A stretch of 64,000 nt of DNA from Adiantum capillus-veneris (Eukaryota; Streptophyta; Polypodiopsida; Polypodiales; Pteridaceae). The position numbers were made by a program, and so were the translations under genes. The notes under the pieces were generated by a model. It saw only the letters and a list, made by a program, of their open reading frames with translations. It had not been told where the DNA came from and did not search any database. Each line of letters begins with the position of its first letter. The first letter of the stretch is position 1. The stretch lies in assembly GCA_014529385.2 (NCBI GenBank), contig CM043947.1, forward strand, positions 98,552,036 through 98,616,035, written 5' to 3'. Below are positions 18,639-28,581 of the stretch, piece by piece.

Positions 18639-21057
18639 TCATCAGATGGTCACCTCCACACTTGTAACAGGGTCCTAGTGCTGGTCTTGGTCCCACTTGA
18701 TTCGTCCTTTGTGGATAGGATGGTCTTTGTCCTGTTAACCCTCCATGAGCTATGAACATCAATGTTCTTGCGTCCAAATTGTATCTCTCTTCATCAGAAG
18801 CACTTGTAACTGTTGGTATTCCAACATTCCCAATCATGCCCCATGGTTCTGGTTGTTTGGGTTCTTCTGGTGGGTAATACACAGTTGGAGACATGTGTGC
18901 ACCAGATTCTTCATAATAGGCTTGAACAGGCACTAAGGATTGTTCTTCCTGATTCTCTAAGGTTGGTGCATATCTAATGCCCACTGGTCTTGCTCCTGGT
19001 AAAGGTGGTTGTTGTCCCAATACCGGTTGCGGTCTTTCTATCCCCATAGGTCCTGGTACATTTCCTGTTGGGTATCGAGGTACTGGATGTACCTGAGGTG
19101 GTGCTAATTGAGCAGGAGGTGCATACTGACGCTCCCTTACATACTCTTTGTTGTAATAGCACTCCTCTGTTGGATGGTTTGTCCATTTTTGTTCAATAGC
19201 ACACCATTTCAATGGTTTTGGCAATGGTTTTTGGTATGGTGCCATCCTTTTTAGAGCATCTTCTATCATTTGCTCTACATTTGGCATGGTTGTTGTTTGA
19301 ACATTCTTTTTAGTGGTAGTCTCGCTCGCTATGGAGGAAGAGCTACTGGATGCAAAATCTGTATCCGCTGACACCTCTCCATAAACCGTACAGTTATCCA
19401 CTAAGTACAATGCTGCTCTCGTTACTTGCTCGAAACTTGTACAAGCTTTCAAGTGCAAGTCCTTCTTGAGAGTGTCGTTTCTCAATCCTTCAATAAAGAG
19501 AACAGATAGTCTGTCATCTTGTGGTCGTTCACGTACTGGACATCTCTCAATGTATTGTTTGAAGCAAAGTGAAGCTTCCTTCACTTTTTCGTGTTCTCTC
19601 TGTTTAAAAGCATATATTTGTGAGACCGTATTGTGCTTAATCCCTCGTTTTGAGAATTCCTCAGCAAACTCTCTTAGCAAATGGTCAATGTCATGGAATC
19701 CCCCTCTGTCAGTGGTTGAAACCATGTCAATGCCGTACCTTCTAGAGTAAAACCAAATCCCTCGTATTGTATGGAAATGTGTTATCTGCTCAGCTCTTAA
19801 GACTTGCTTAAAGAGTGACACATGTGCATACGGATCTCCTGAACCACCATACTTATTTGGCATACACTTGGCTACTTGAGATGGTCTCATACGTCTATGG
19901 TCTGCTACCAATCTCATTGCTCCTGTGTCCCGTCTAAAGCTTTCTCTAGCATCATGGACTTCATGGGTTACCCTTGTCGGTTCCCCTGCCCTGAGTCTAC
20001 TACTAGGAGGTAAATGTGATGGTTCCGCTTCGAACCTTGGACCTGGAGTGGTATACGTGGGGATTGGAACTGCACTACCTCGATTCGTATCCATTGACTC
20101 TCTGGAATGTAATGATCCCATTGGTCCGGGCTTCGAGTACTGAGGTTGACTGAAAGAGTCAGCAGCCTGAGTTCTTTGTCCTCCTATTATCATTGGGTTT
20201 TGCACTCCATTTGTTGGTGCTGGTCTTTGTGAGCTAGAACTAACATAATACTGATGTAGTGGTCCCCCAAAGTATGTATATCCTTCTAATTCTTTCTTGC
20301 CCATTGTTGAGTATTGCCTCCCATACTTGTCGTAAGCGGCAATTTTCACTTCCGATCCCTCTGTGTAGGTAAAGACATAAAGTCTTTTTTGGTCTGTCAA
20401 CTCTCCGGTGTAGGGTTCTTCACATCTATAATAGAGATCTTGCTCCCCATTATTATATTTGTATAGCCCCACATAGATGTTATCAGTGTTGATCCTTGTA
20501 GTTTCATTCTCTCTTCTTAACCTCGCATCAGGGAAGTTCATTATTGGTGCTTTCTCCTCAAGTTCTTCATCTACTTTGGATTTGGTGCCCATCAATCCCC
20601 ACTTGTCCACAATGTTAGGGTTTAGGACTACCAAGTACATGGTACCCTCGTCATCTAGATATCTATCTCCGCTATAGCTCACAGACACTAAGTCCTTGAA
20701 CTCACTAGGTCTATCTTCTATCTTTACACAATAGCGGTCCATTCCATCTTTGTAGATCTTGGCACCTTGCTCATTGTCGTACTGGTATTTTATGAACAAT
20801 AGCTTCATTGTGGCGGAAGGGTTTGATGATCCTGCTGCCATATGTTCTCTGTTGTTCAGGTTCAAGTGCTCCAAGTGTTCGATGAAAATCTCGTAAGATC
20901 TCTCCGAAGAAGTATCAGAAACACTTCCTTCAAAGATCGGCTCTAATGGTCGCACCCAACTTTGGTTTACACTTCCCTCGGTTAATATGACACTTGCTTG
21001 TTCCCCTTGTTTTGGTTGGTTATTCTGGAGATTCTTGCCCGATCTCAAATTCATCAA
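18565..21057 (-). CDS. Gag protein of element B
   Basis: The 830-codon ORF is the first after the leader. It starts MMNLRSGK, then an unrecognised Tyr-rich domain (about residues 75-285, for example DLYYRCEEPYTGELTDQK), a proline-rich region, and the retrotransposon gag domain at about 390-560 (KYGGSGDPYAHVSLFKQVLRA, then FSKRGIKHN, LFIEGLRN). A zinc knuckle CYKCGGDHLMNVC lies at about residue 796 (C-x2-C-x3-H-x4-C), followed by a second Cys pair that is cut by the frame change. Between about 19695 and 19773 the reading runs in the wrong frame compared with element A and then returns, so two small indels compensate. Confidence 0.88.
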   Translation of the reverse strand: MMNLRSGKNLQNNQPKQGEQASVILTEGSVNQSWVRPLEPIFEGSVSDTSSERSYEIFIEHLEHLNLNNREHMAAGSSNPSATMKLLFIKYQYDNEQGAKIYKDGMDRYCVKIEDRPSEFKDLVSVSYSGDRYLDDEGTMYLVVLNPNIVDKWGLMGTKSKVDEELEEKAPIMNFPDARLRRENETTRINTDNIYVGLYKYNNGEQDLYYRCEEPYTGELTDQKRLYVFTYTEGSEVKIAAYDKYGRQYSTMGKKELEGYTYFGGPLHQYYVSSSSQRPAPTNGVQNPMIIGGQRTQAADSFSQPQYSKPGPMGSLHSRESMDTNRGSAVPIPTYTTPGPRFEAEPSHLPPSSRLRAGEPTRVTHEVHDARESFRRDTGAMRLVADHRRMRPSQVAKCMPNKYGGSGDPYAHVSLFKQVLRAEQITHFHTIRGIWFYSRRYGIDMVSTTDRGGFHDIDHLLREFAEEFSKRGIKHNTVSQIYAFKQREHEKVKEASLCFKQYIERCPVRERPQDDRLSVLFIEGLRNDTLKKDLHLKACTSFEQVTRAALYLVDNCTVYGEVSADTDFASSSSSSIASETTTKKNVQTTTMPNVEQMIEDALKRMAPYQKPLPKPLKWCAIEQKWTNHPTEECYYNKEYVRERQYAPPAQLAPPQVHPVPRYPTGNVPGPMGIERPQPVLGQQPPLPGARPVGIRYAPTLENQEEQSLVPVQAYYEESGAHMSPTVYYPPEEPKQPEPWGMIGNVGIPTVTSASDEERYNLDARTLMFIAHGGLTGQRPSYPQRTNQVGPRPALGPCYKCGGDHLMNVCPHTEIIRINAYCTECGVTSLH

Positions 21058-21221
21058 TTCCCCTAAAGGACTTTAACTTTTTCGTCTCGGCAATTTGTTT
21101 TCCCAAGTTTTTGTGGTCAGAATTGATCCAAACTGATTGATACTTGGTCAATTGTTTAATCTTGTCAGTTGGACAACTTCTGTTTCATCAAGTGAGAATT
21201 TTGTTGCAATTATGCTGAAAA

Positions 21222-21652
21222 AGACATTATACGAGTATGATGTCTTTTTTCACAGATTTGGACTATTTTGGTTATGCTCACTCTCAGTAGCCCCCTTATG
21301 CTCTGTCCACTCACAAAATTCAGTTTGAACTCTGTTTGAGCAAGTTATGGCTAATTTAGACTTTTCTTGGCAATTTTCCGCTTTTGACTTGTTTTGGGTC
21401 AATTGTGATCCAAATGGGATGAAACTTGAAATATAACCTTTAGACAGCTATTACAATGGATCTGTGTTGGTAAAGTATCAAAATATGTCCAAAATTAGGT
21501 CAAAGACATCATACGCGTATGATGTCTTTTTCATCAATTTGGGTCAAGACTTGATATTTATGCTTTCTACAGTGTTTGTAACAATCTTGTCAGGTCAGAT
21601 ATAAAAAATAAGCAGTGGATGTGCTAAAACACATTATACGCGTATGATGTCT
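21222..21652. repeat. Array of three palindromes in the gag leader of element B
   Basis: Copies of the B palindrome are at 21222-21245 (two changes), 21504-21527 (perfect) and 21629-21652 (degenerate at the left end). Centre spacings are 282 and 125 bp. The nearest copy begins 165 nt upstream of the gag ATG at 21057, almost the same distance as in the array before the accessory frame. Confidence 0.92.
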
Positions 21653-22066
21653 TTTGTCCCAGATTTTGACTATTCTAGGTTTTAAGCCTTCTCCAATGTT
21701 TATAATTGAGCAAATACTCCAATGATTACTAGCTCCAGATCAGGATCAAATGAAGTCCTACCTAAGCTATTCCTAATCATAAAATGGGTTTGGTAATTGT
21801 GATTTTAAAGAGACCACTGTCACTCACGGACTAGCAAATTCTTCTTCTATCAACAACTACTCAACACCAAGAAAACAACAAACAAATCTAAGCTAAACTA
21901 AAAATACTGTCAACACGGAAGACCCAGGAATACCCCACTTCCTAGTATGATCTCTCGAGATCTTCGGAGTCCACCACTCCTAGATCTTTTCTAACTAAAG
22001 TATACAAAGTAGTTTATACGACTCACCTCGTAGGATTAGTCTAAGGTCACCTACTTAGGGCTCTCG
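21653..22066. other. Leader of element B between primer site and palindromes
   Basis: Untranslated leader on the sense strand. No ORF or further palindrome is seen. Confidence 0.6.
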
Positions 22067-22084
22067 TCCCCGGCAGCGGCGCCA
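22067..22084 (-). promoter_or_regulatory. Primer binding site of element B
   Basis: The sense strand reads TGGCGCCGCTGCCGGGGA, two nucleotides inside the 5' LTR. The TGG start matches a tRNA CCA end and the whole is close to the TGGCGCCGTTGCCGGGGA-type sites common in plant Ty3 elements. Confidence 0.88.
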
Positions 22085-22086
22085 AA

Positions 22087-23029
22087 TGTTAAGGCGGTTA
22101 CGCCGCTAGCGGAAGCTAAATAGCGAGAACTCAACCAACAACAGAATTTGTCAGACGAGGACGGAGCTTGACCCGCAGGCGCATGGAAACAACTAGGTGG
22201 GTGTCAAATCACCTACTCGACCTTCTAATGACAATCACTACTAAGGAAATCAAATCTAAGTTCTAAAATACGCAAGTGACTGAAATCCGTACTATGAACG
22301 AATGCTATACGAAACAGGATCAAGAATCATTGAATCGATCTCAAAATCAAGGGGAAGTCTATACACTAGGTAAGAACAATACCCTAAAGACTTGAACTGC
22401 AAAATCAACCTATAACCACTCCGTGCGGTAAACGCGTATGAAGATAGGCCAAAAAATACAGGTGATCGAAACTTGACCCCGATGGTACTAATGTGTAGCT
22501 CTACTCGTTGTGGTTCTATAGATATGCTGCATGCTCCATTCCGACACACGAGTTGGAAGAAAACTCACACCGAAGCTCGTAGAAACTTACCACACATAGA
22601 AGCCGATAGCGCGCACTCTTGGTATCTGTGCGTAGCTCTCGCTGTTGCTAACACAATGGCAGTGTCGCTTCTCCAATGGCGGCTCCGTAGCTCGCGTAGC
22701 AAGTAGATAAGACTCTCTCACTCTCTCTCTCTCTCTCTCAGACACAGTCACGACGCTCCAAAAAACTCACTTTGATTAATAATCTGCCTCCTTTAGGTTA
22801 CAAAAACTTTGGATTATATACCTCAGCCTTGGAGGTGAGAACATCTCTAACTAATTACATCAGCAAGTGAAATTAATTTGGGATTACAAGCTGGAAACTC
22901 AATTGAGTCCCGTTACTTAATGAATGGCTCAAATAAAAATTAATGTCGGAAATACATTTATTACAATCAATGGTTACAAAATGATGAGTGTGAGCAAAAA
23001 TGTGGGTGTGATCCTCTGCTGGCTCAACA
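22087..23029 (-). repeat. 5' LTR of element B
   Basis: Pair of 4398-5344. The TATA-like box of the other LTR is changed here to ATTATATA (22813-22820, plus strand). The half-palindrome ACGCGTATGAAGAT is at 22432-22445. A (CT)n microsatellite is at about 22715-22740. Confidence 0.93.
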
Positions 23030-23034
23030 ACTCA
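23030..23034. repeat. Target-site duplication of element B, right copy (ACTCA)
   Basis: Pairs with 4393-4397. Confidence 0.92.
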
Positions 23035-23342
23035 CAAGAAGAATTTTCGTTGTCGAGGTTTCTCCACCCTTCCTCACTGTGTCAAGTGCGTGAGTGTTTT
23101 TTTTTTTTTTTTTGGACTACTCCGCCTTCTCCACCTTATATATTATATGGACTTTGACTCTTATGCTCACCTCTTCCAGCATGAGCGACATGACTTTATG
23201 TATGCTCAACTCTCCAGCTTGAGATTATACCTATTAGCTAGACTCATAGACCATAGAAAAATATTAACTTGAAGCTTGGGTCTGACACTTTGCTCATTTA
23301 GTGGCTTAGCTGCCTGACTCTAGACTCTTATGCCATGTAAGT
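23035..23342. other. Element A non-coding sequence after the B insertion
   Basis: Continues the 3' non-coding part of A. It includes an 18-nt T run at about 23097-23114. No gene is seen. Confidence 0.55.
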
Positions 23343-24773
23343 TTAATGGCGACTTGTACTTACCTGATCACGGCCTGAAATCCAATTCCATATGCTTTTG
23401 ATGTTTAGGCCTTTCTCATTAGTTTCTGTTTGAGATGCCATGTTGTCCAATACATTGGCATATATTTGCTCTTCATTCCTTGGTAGCAAATTGTGGTCGC
23501 TTGATGAGACAGGTAATGATGTTGAAGCAATGGTTGATGAAGTCTTCTTCTTCCATATAGTGCTCTTCAAAACTGTGACCTCCGCATTTACCGTTGCTTT
23601 CTTTTTGTTGTTAAGAGGCTGTAAAGGAGTTGTGTATCTTTCTTGTTGTTGAGCCTCAATCGCGGATTTTGGAACCCACATTGTTCTTGGGCACGGTGTG
23701 ATGTCCTTTGCCACTTGCCTTGTTTCTTCTTTGACTTGATGGTACCTTTTCTTTAATTTCCAAATATGGCTGTTACTTTTGTAAAAGCCTTGCTCTTGTA
23801 GTAATTGACGAGGGATCCATCTATAGGTTGTAGTACTCTTGGGTGTAGCGGGTGGCTGCTCTTGATTTCTTGATGTTTCTTGCTTTTCCTGGTTGATTCC
23901 TTGATAAGATACTACCTTAGGTAACCATATTTGAAAGTTACCCTCATAGAATCCTTGTGCTTTGAGTAACTCGACTGGAATGAATCTTTGGACTTGCTTG
24001 GAGTTGATCTTCACTTGACTTTGTTGGGTAGTCTGGTAGAATTCTGATTTCATTACCCAGACTTGTCGTATGGTTTGTCCAGTGGAAGACCTTCTCTTTT
24101 TCTTTTTGTACCTATCCTTTCTCTTGGTTGAGTTATGTGATTGACGTTGACGGCTTTGTCGATTCCTGACTGAGTGGTTGTCATGGGATGGAAATTGCCA
24201 CGCTGTTATCTTGGGCTTGTTGACCCAAACATCTGAATTTCCTTTCTTGTAGCCTTGTGCAATAGTTGACTCGCTTGATGTGATCCATCCTGTTACCTTT
24301 GCTTGTTGAGGTTGTTCCTGTGATTGTATCCAAATTGGATCATTAACTTTAATTTGTGCCTTGGATACTAGCACTTGGTTGACCTGTTTTGACTTCCTTT
24401 GGAGACTTTCGGGCGATGGAAACTTCGGTTGATAGACTTTTTTCTTGGGTTTCCATTGTTTTGTTGATGGTTTGGCTTTTGATGTAGAGGCTTTGTCTTG
24501 CACTTGCATTCGCTGGGCTAGAGACTGTGGGCTTACTTTAGCTTTGCCTTTTTCAATGGCCAAGAATCTTTGAACTGTTGTAGGCTTGACCTCTGTTGCC
24601 ACTTGATAGCTTGTCATGATGAACATTGTTGAAGATTCAGGCTCGTTTTCAAAGACTTGTGCCCATGGCTTGGACAAAATCAAGTGTGTTCCTATTTTTT
24701 GGGAATCTACCACCAAGAATTTTTCTTTGACATTCTGCGGGTGTAGTTGGAGAGTAGCTTCTGCAATCCCCAT
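23343..24773 (-). pseudogene. Trp-rich repeat protein of element A
   Basis: This 476-codon ORF is in frame with 25496-24813 across a TAG at 24813-24815. It begins with the second half of a protease-like fold (KEKFLVVDSQKIGTHLILSKPW, equivalent to the LLLGQPW strand in B). The remainder holds several degenerate repeats built on [RK]-[WF]-I-P-x-[QE]-L-L-x-[EA]-Q-G-F-Y-[KE]-x-N-[SF]-x-I-W (clearest at RWIPRQLLQEQGFYKSN and RFIPVELLKAQGFYEGN), alternating with Lys/Gln-rich linkers. It is homologous to the B protein at 11462-12769 but its repeats are longer and more complete. Function unknown. Confidence 0.7.
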
Positions 24774-24812
24774 ACTTATAACATCTACTTCAGGTGAGAG
24801 ATTTATCTTTAT

Positions 24813-25496
24813 CTAAATATCATAAAGCTTTGGCTTACCTAGAAGTAACCACATGTCATATGACATGAAATTAGTCGTGGAATTTGTATCAATTTCTGCC
24901 ATAAAATTCATCTTGACTCCGTCTTGTGCACTTAGCAAAAAGTTGATCTTCTTTGGTACTAGATTTCTTGTGTTCTCTTGAGTGACTTGAGCAATCTTTG
25001 GCCTGGACTCCTTGTCGTCTGAGGTTCGAGTGGTGAGAGATGCATCATGTGGTGGTGATTTGGATCTAGCACTTTGGATAGCTGTCATACCTCCCTCCAT
25101 TGTAGCAAGTGTAGAAATACCACCCAATGATATTGTAGACATCATTGAGGTATTCACTTCTTGCCTATCTGACCCTTCATTATATGAATCACAAGCAGGA
25201 TCACCCATAGATTCATTTGTCTTGACTTTGAGTTCATCATACTCAGATTCTTCATCTGTCTCACACATAACCCTTAGCATGTAGTAGGGGACTATGTCAT
25301 ACCCATTCTCATCGCAAAATTTTGTTGGTGTGGTCTCATTAACACAGACATCCAAAGTAGCCAATATCTGAGTCCACTCTAGCGGTTCTAACACCTCTTC
25401 CGGAAAAGGTTCTCTTATGTAAGAATCATATTCTAAGACCCTCTCTAAGGCATTCTCATTTCTCCCAAAGTCACTACACTCCGATGCTCCGCACAT
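24813..25496 (-). pseudogene. Protease tail joined to second protease-like domain (element A)
   Basis: The first part (MCGASECSDFGRNENALERV, LEPLEWTQILATLDVC, YDIVPYYMLR) matches the tail after the first protease in B. B then has RT; A instead runs into linker sequence and a degenerate active-site segment (MNFMAEIDTNSTTNFMS) where D-T-N replaces D-S/T-G. This junction is where the RT, RNase H and integrase region is missing from A. Confidence 0.75.
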
Positions 25497-25502
25497 CCGG
25501 AT

Positions 25503-26300
25503 TTATTTCTTTTTGCCCATCCACGGATGATCTGTTGATCCACTTTGTGTTGCAGAATCAAAATCTTCCACGGGAGTTCTAGTTACATCTTGGTAACTAT
25601 GATTTCTCATATTTACACGTGTTGTGGTTTCAGCATGTCTCAAGTATAGATAATCATAAACCCAATCTTGTACCATCTTGAGTTGTCTCATGAATGGTCT
25701 TCCAAGGATGATTTCATAGTTATTTTTCTTGCCAAAGTCAACTATGGCAAAAGTATGCGCATACTCTATACCACAAGAAGACACCACTATCGATTCTAGC
25801 AATCCCATGGGTCTTTCCACATGCCCATCCCCTAACTTTAATTTTATTCTGGTTGTTCTTAAGGCGGGCCTACCCCATTTCACCCATATTTGTTTTGTTG
25901 CTATGGAAATTCCTGCTCCGCTGTCAAGTATAGCTTTTGTTTCAATCCCATTGTACTCGACAGGCAAAGTGGCATTACCATCTTCTCCTTCACAGTACTC
26001 TCCTACTTTTTTCAGAGGTACCGGTCTTACATTTGATCTAGGCTTCTCAATCTCATCTAGCTCTTTTTCCAGGAACCTTAACGGGATTTTGATCCCAATT
26101 TTTTCCAAGAATTTTCCTATATCCGTCCACATACTTGGCCTGATTTTCAAAAGTTCTGCCAACGTAATTGTGCACTTCACTGGCGTGGATAGCAAGTCAG
26201 TCAAAATTTTTGTGTCCAATTCTTTTGTCCCTCCTAGCCTTTGTGGTGGAACTCTCACAATCTCAGACTTTGCCTCAAAATCTCCCATGTATTGTGGCAA
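25503..26300 (-). pseudogene. Aspartic protease of element A
   Basis: The retropepsin active site AILDSGAGISIATKQIW is intact, followed by SCGIEYAHTFAIVDFG and YEIILGRPFMRQLKMVQDW. Upstream are LLSTPVKCTITLAELLKIRP and GEYCEGEDGNATLPVEY, shared with B. The frame is +/-1 relative to the gag frame, with the shift at about 26318-26325, and a stop at 25503-25505 separates it from the next ORF of the same frame. Confidence 0.85.
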
Positions 26301-26305
26301 AGTTC

Positions 26306-27082
26306 TTAACGATGCAGGTCTACTGTGGCTATCGATCCTACATCACCATAATATGACCTCACATCAACACTCATTTGTGGTCTATCTAATGTGATTTCAG
26401 GAAATGGTGCTGGTTCAACATCCTCTTCTCTTTTTTGGGCATCTCGGACAGCCTTCCATAACTCCTCTGGCCACTGCTCCTCAACTATAGGAACATAGGG
26501 TGGGAAATCCCTCATTGATTCATCTGTTGTATTTTGGACTACCCTCGAGTCTTGCGACCTTGGCAGTGGTTCTTCCCTATGATCCACCTCTTCTCTAGGA
26601 AATTTGTCTACTTTAATGCTCTCATCTTTGTGCACTGGGGTGACTATCCTATCCTTCACTTCTGGTGGAGGTGGTTCTAGCAATGCTTGAGCAGTTTTAA
26701 TGAGCTGCTTACACATTTCTAGCCTCTGCTTCTCTAGTTCAGGATAAGGATAAGTCATCCATCTTTGTTCTAAGGTCTGTCTATTTGCCAAGCTAGCCTC
26801 ATAAGCTTGTAAAATCGCGTCTAAAGGCTCATTCACTTTGTCCACTAGGACAGATCCTCCTGAACCAGCACTCTTGGGTGCTTCAACTGGTTTAAGGGTT
26901 TCAACTTCCCCTTGCTGTGTCTGTTGCTCTTGAGTTGTTTCCAACTCAGCTGTAACAGCCTTTTCTTCTCCTTTCTCCCTTTCTAATCTCGCTGTCAGTC
27001 TAGTCCTTCTTGCTTGTCTAGAGTTTCTACGGATTTTGGAACTCTTACTAGTCTCTCCGTCTGTAGGCTTCTGCGCTTGCAC
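26306..27082 (-). pseudogene. Gag-protease linker of element A
   Basis: It has the same conserved block as B (SVLVDKVNEPLDAILQAYEASL; QRWMTYPYPELEKQRLEMC) and a conserved RSYYGDVGS near its end. It is in frame with the zinc-knuckle ORF upstream across the stop at 27140-27142. Confidence 0.7.
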
Positions 27083-27139
27083 TTTTGCTTGTGCTCTTGT
27101 GACAACGTTTACTGGAGAAACTTGCTTACTTTCATCTTC

Positions 27140-27466
27140 TTATTGTTTAATCACTTGTTCTTTTGCAATTATTTCTTGCTCTGTTGTTGTTGTCGTCTCT
27201 CCTTTTGTTGCGGCTCGTTCTTTCTCTGATTTTCTGGTAGAAGGAAAGGTAACTTGTGGTTGCATTTTATCTTTCTTTCTTGGATTCTTAGGACAATCCA
27301 AAATCATATGTGTGATTGCACACTCATTACAATATACATTTATCATGATATCATGGTGTGGACAATCCTTAATCAAGTGATCACTACTACCACATCTGTC
27401 ACATGGATGTATTGGTTGTTGTGGCAATACTTGATATTGACCTTGAAGTGACCTCTGATCTACCAC
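27140..27466 (-). pseudogene. Zinc-knuckle part of gag (element A)
   Basis: Two CCHC-type knuckles are visible: CDRCGSSDHLIKDC and CNECAITHMILDC. They would bind the packaged RNA. The ORF is in frame with the gag domain (stop at 27479-27481 between them). Confidence 0.78.
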
Positions 27467-27478
27467 ATTTCTTTCTAT

Positions 27479-28577
27479 TTAAAGCTCATGACTCATATAT
27501 GAATTTCTAGTAGCTATGGGTCTTTCACTTAAGAATACTTGTTCCGCTACAGGATGATATCTAGGCGGTTCAGACATAACATGCTCAAACCTTGGTGGAG
27601 TTTTAGGTCTATAGTCAGGACAATGTTGTGTCGGATGGTCCCCTCCACATATCATGCAACTTTGTTGTTGAGGAACTCTATAGGCTGGTACTCTGTCAGA
27701 GTGGTTGATGCATTGCATCACATTCTCTATGATTTGCTCATCAACATTTACTTGGTTTTGTCCTAGATTCTCTCTTTGATCCTCAAGATCAGCGGTTTTC
27801 TTTTTCTCACTTGCATCATTCATCTTCTTCTGACCCTCTTCATAGAATTTGCAATTGTCAACTAGGTCAACTGCCGCTTTGGTCACCTCTTCCAAGGTTT
27901 GGTATCTTTTCATGTATAGGTCCTTTTGGAGATTCTCATTCCTAAGCCCTCTGATGAAGCATAGGATCTGACGTTCTGGTGTGGGTAACTCTTGGGTAGG
28001 ACATCTAGAAACATATTTCTTGAAACGCAGTATTGCATGTCGCAATGTTTCTGTTTCTCTTTGTTTAAATTCCTGAATCTTAGGACGGGTGTTATGTTTT
28101 ATGCCCCTCTTGGTGAATTCTTGAACAAATTCATCCAAAATTTTCTCAATGGTTGTGAACTCTCTCCGGTTCAATAGTTCAAACCATGCTTGTGCATTGT
28201 CCTCCAATGTAAGTCCAAAACCCTCATACTGCGTGTGGAAGTCCTCTACTCGTTCTGCTCGTAGGACTTGCTTGAAAGCCGAGACATGGGCGTATGGGTC
28301 TCCTATGCCATTGTACTTTCTATTTACCCATTTTTTTAGCTGAGATGGTCTTATACTTTGGGGTGCAAAGTATGGAACCATACTCCTCTTTGGTATCGTT
28401 TCATCTCTCGTTATCGGTCTAGGAGGAAATCCAGGTGGTGGTCCCCTCTTTGGAATTCTCTTAGAGGTTCCTGTGTTTGGTGGATGTATCAGAGGTCCTT
28501 CATTGACCAAATATCCACTCATCTCTAATTTGGTTCGCGGATTTGTGCTTTCTACAGCTCTATATTCTTGTCCATAC
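27479..28577 (-). pseudogene. Gag domain of element A, interrupted by element C
   Basis: The central gag domain reads YNGIGDPYAHVSAFKQVLRA, DNAQAWFELLNRREF, FTKRGIKHNT, CFIRGLRNENLQKDL, with a further knuckle-like CMICGGDHPTQHC. The ORF is open to the C insertion point. Deleting C together with one copy of its 4-bp duplication (6,962 nt) puts this frame in register with 35829-35544, which is the gag N-terminus. Confidence 0.85.
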
Positions 28578-28581
28578 TTGT
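28578..28581. repeat. Target-site duplication of element C, left copy (TTGT)
   Basis: TTGT precedes the left LTR of C and recurs at 35540-35543. The restored register of the interrupted gag frame confirms that the duplication is 4 bp. Confidence 0.85.

Larger units (their letters stand above)
4398..23029 (-). mobile_element. Element B: 18.6-kb Ty3/gypsy retrotransposon with accessory frame
   Basis: A complete structure is visible on the minus strand: 5' LTR 22087-23029, primer site 22067-22084, leader, gag, protease, reverse transcriptase, RNase H, integrase, a second protease-like ORF, non-coding spacer, a palindrome array, a long accessory frame, polypurine tract 5345-5356 and 3' LTR 4398-5344. 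The 5-bp duplication ACTCA flanks it. Order (protease, RT, RNase H, integrase) and the TGGCGCC-type primer site fit the non-chromovirus Ty3 lineages of plants (the Tat/Athila side); the exact lineage cannot be fixed by eye. Several stops, a pol frameshift and a lost integrase catalytic Asp mean this copy is not autonomous now. Confidence 0.95.
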
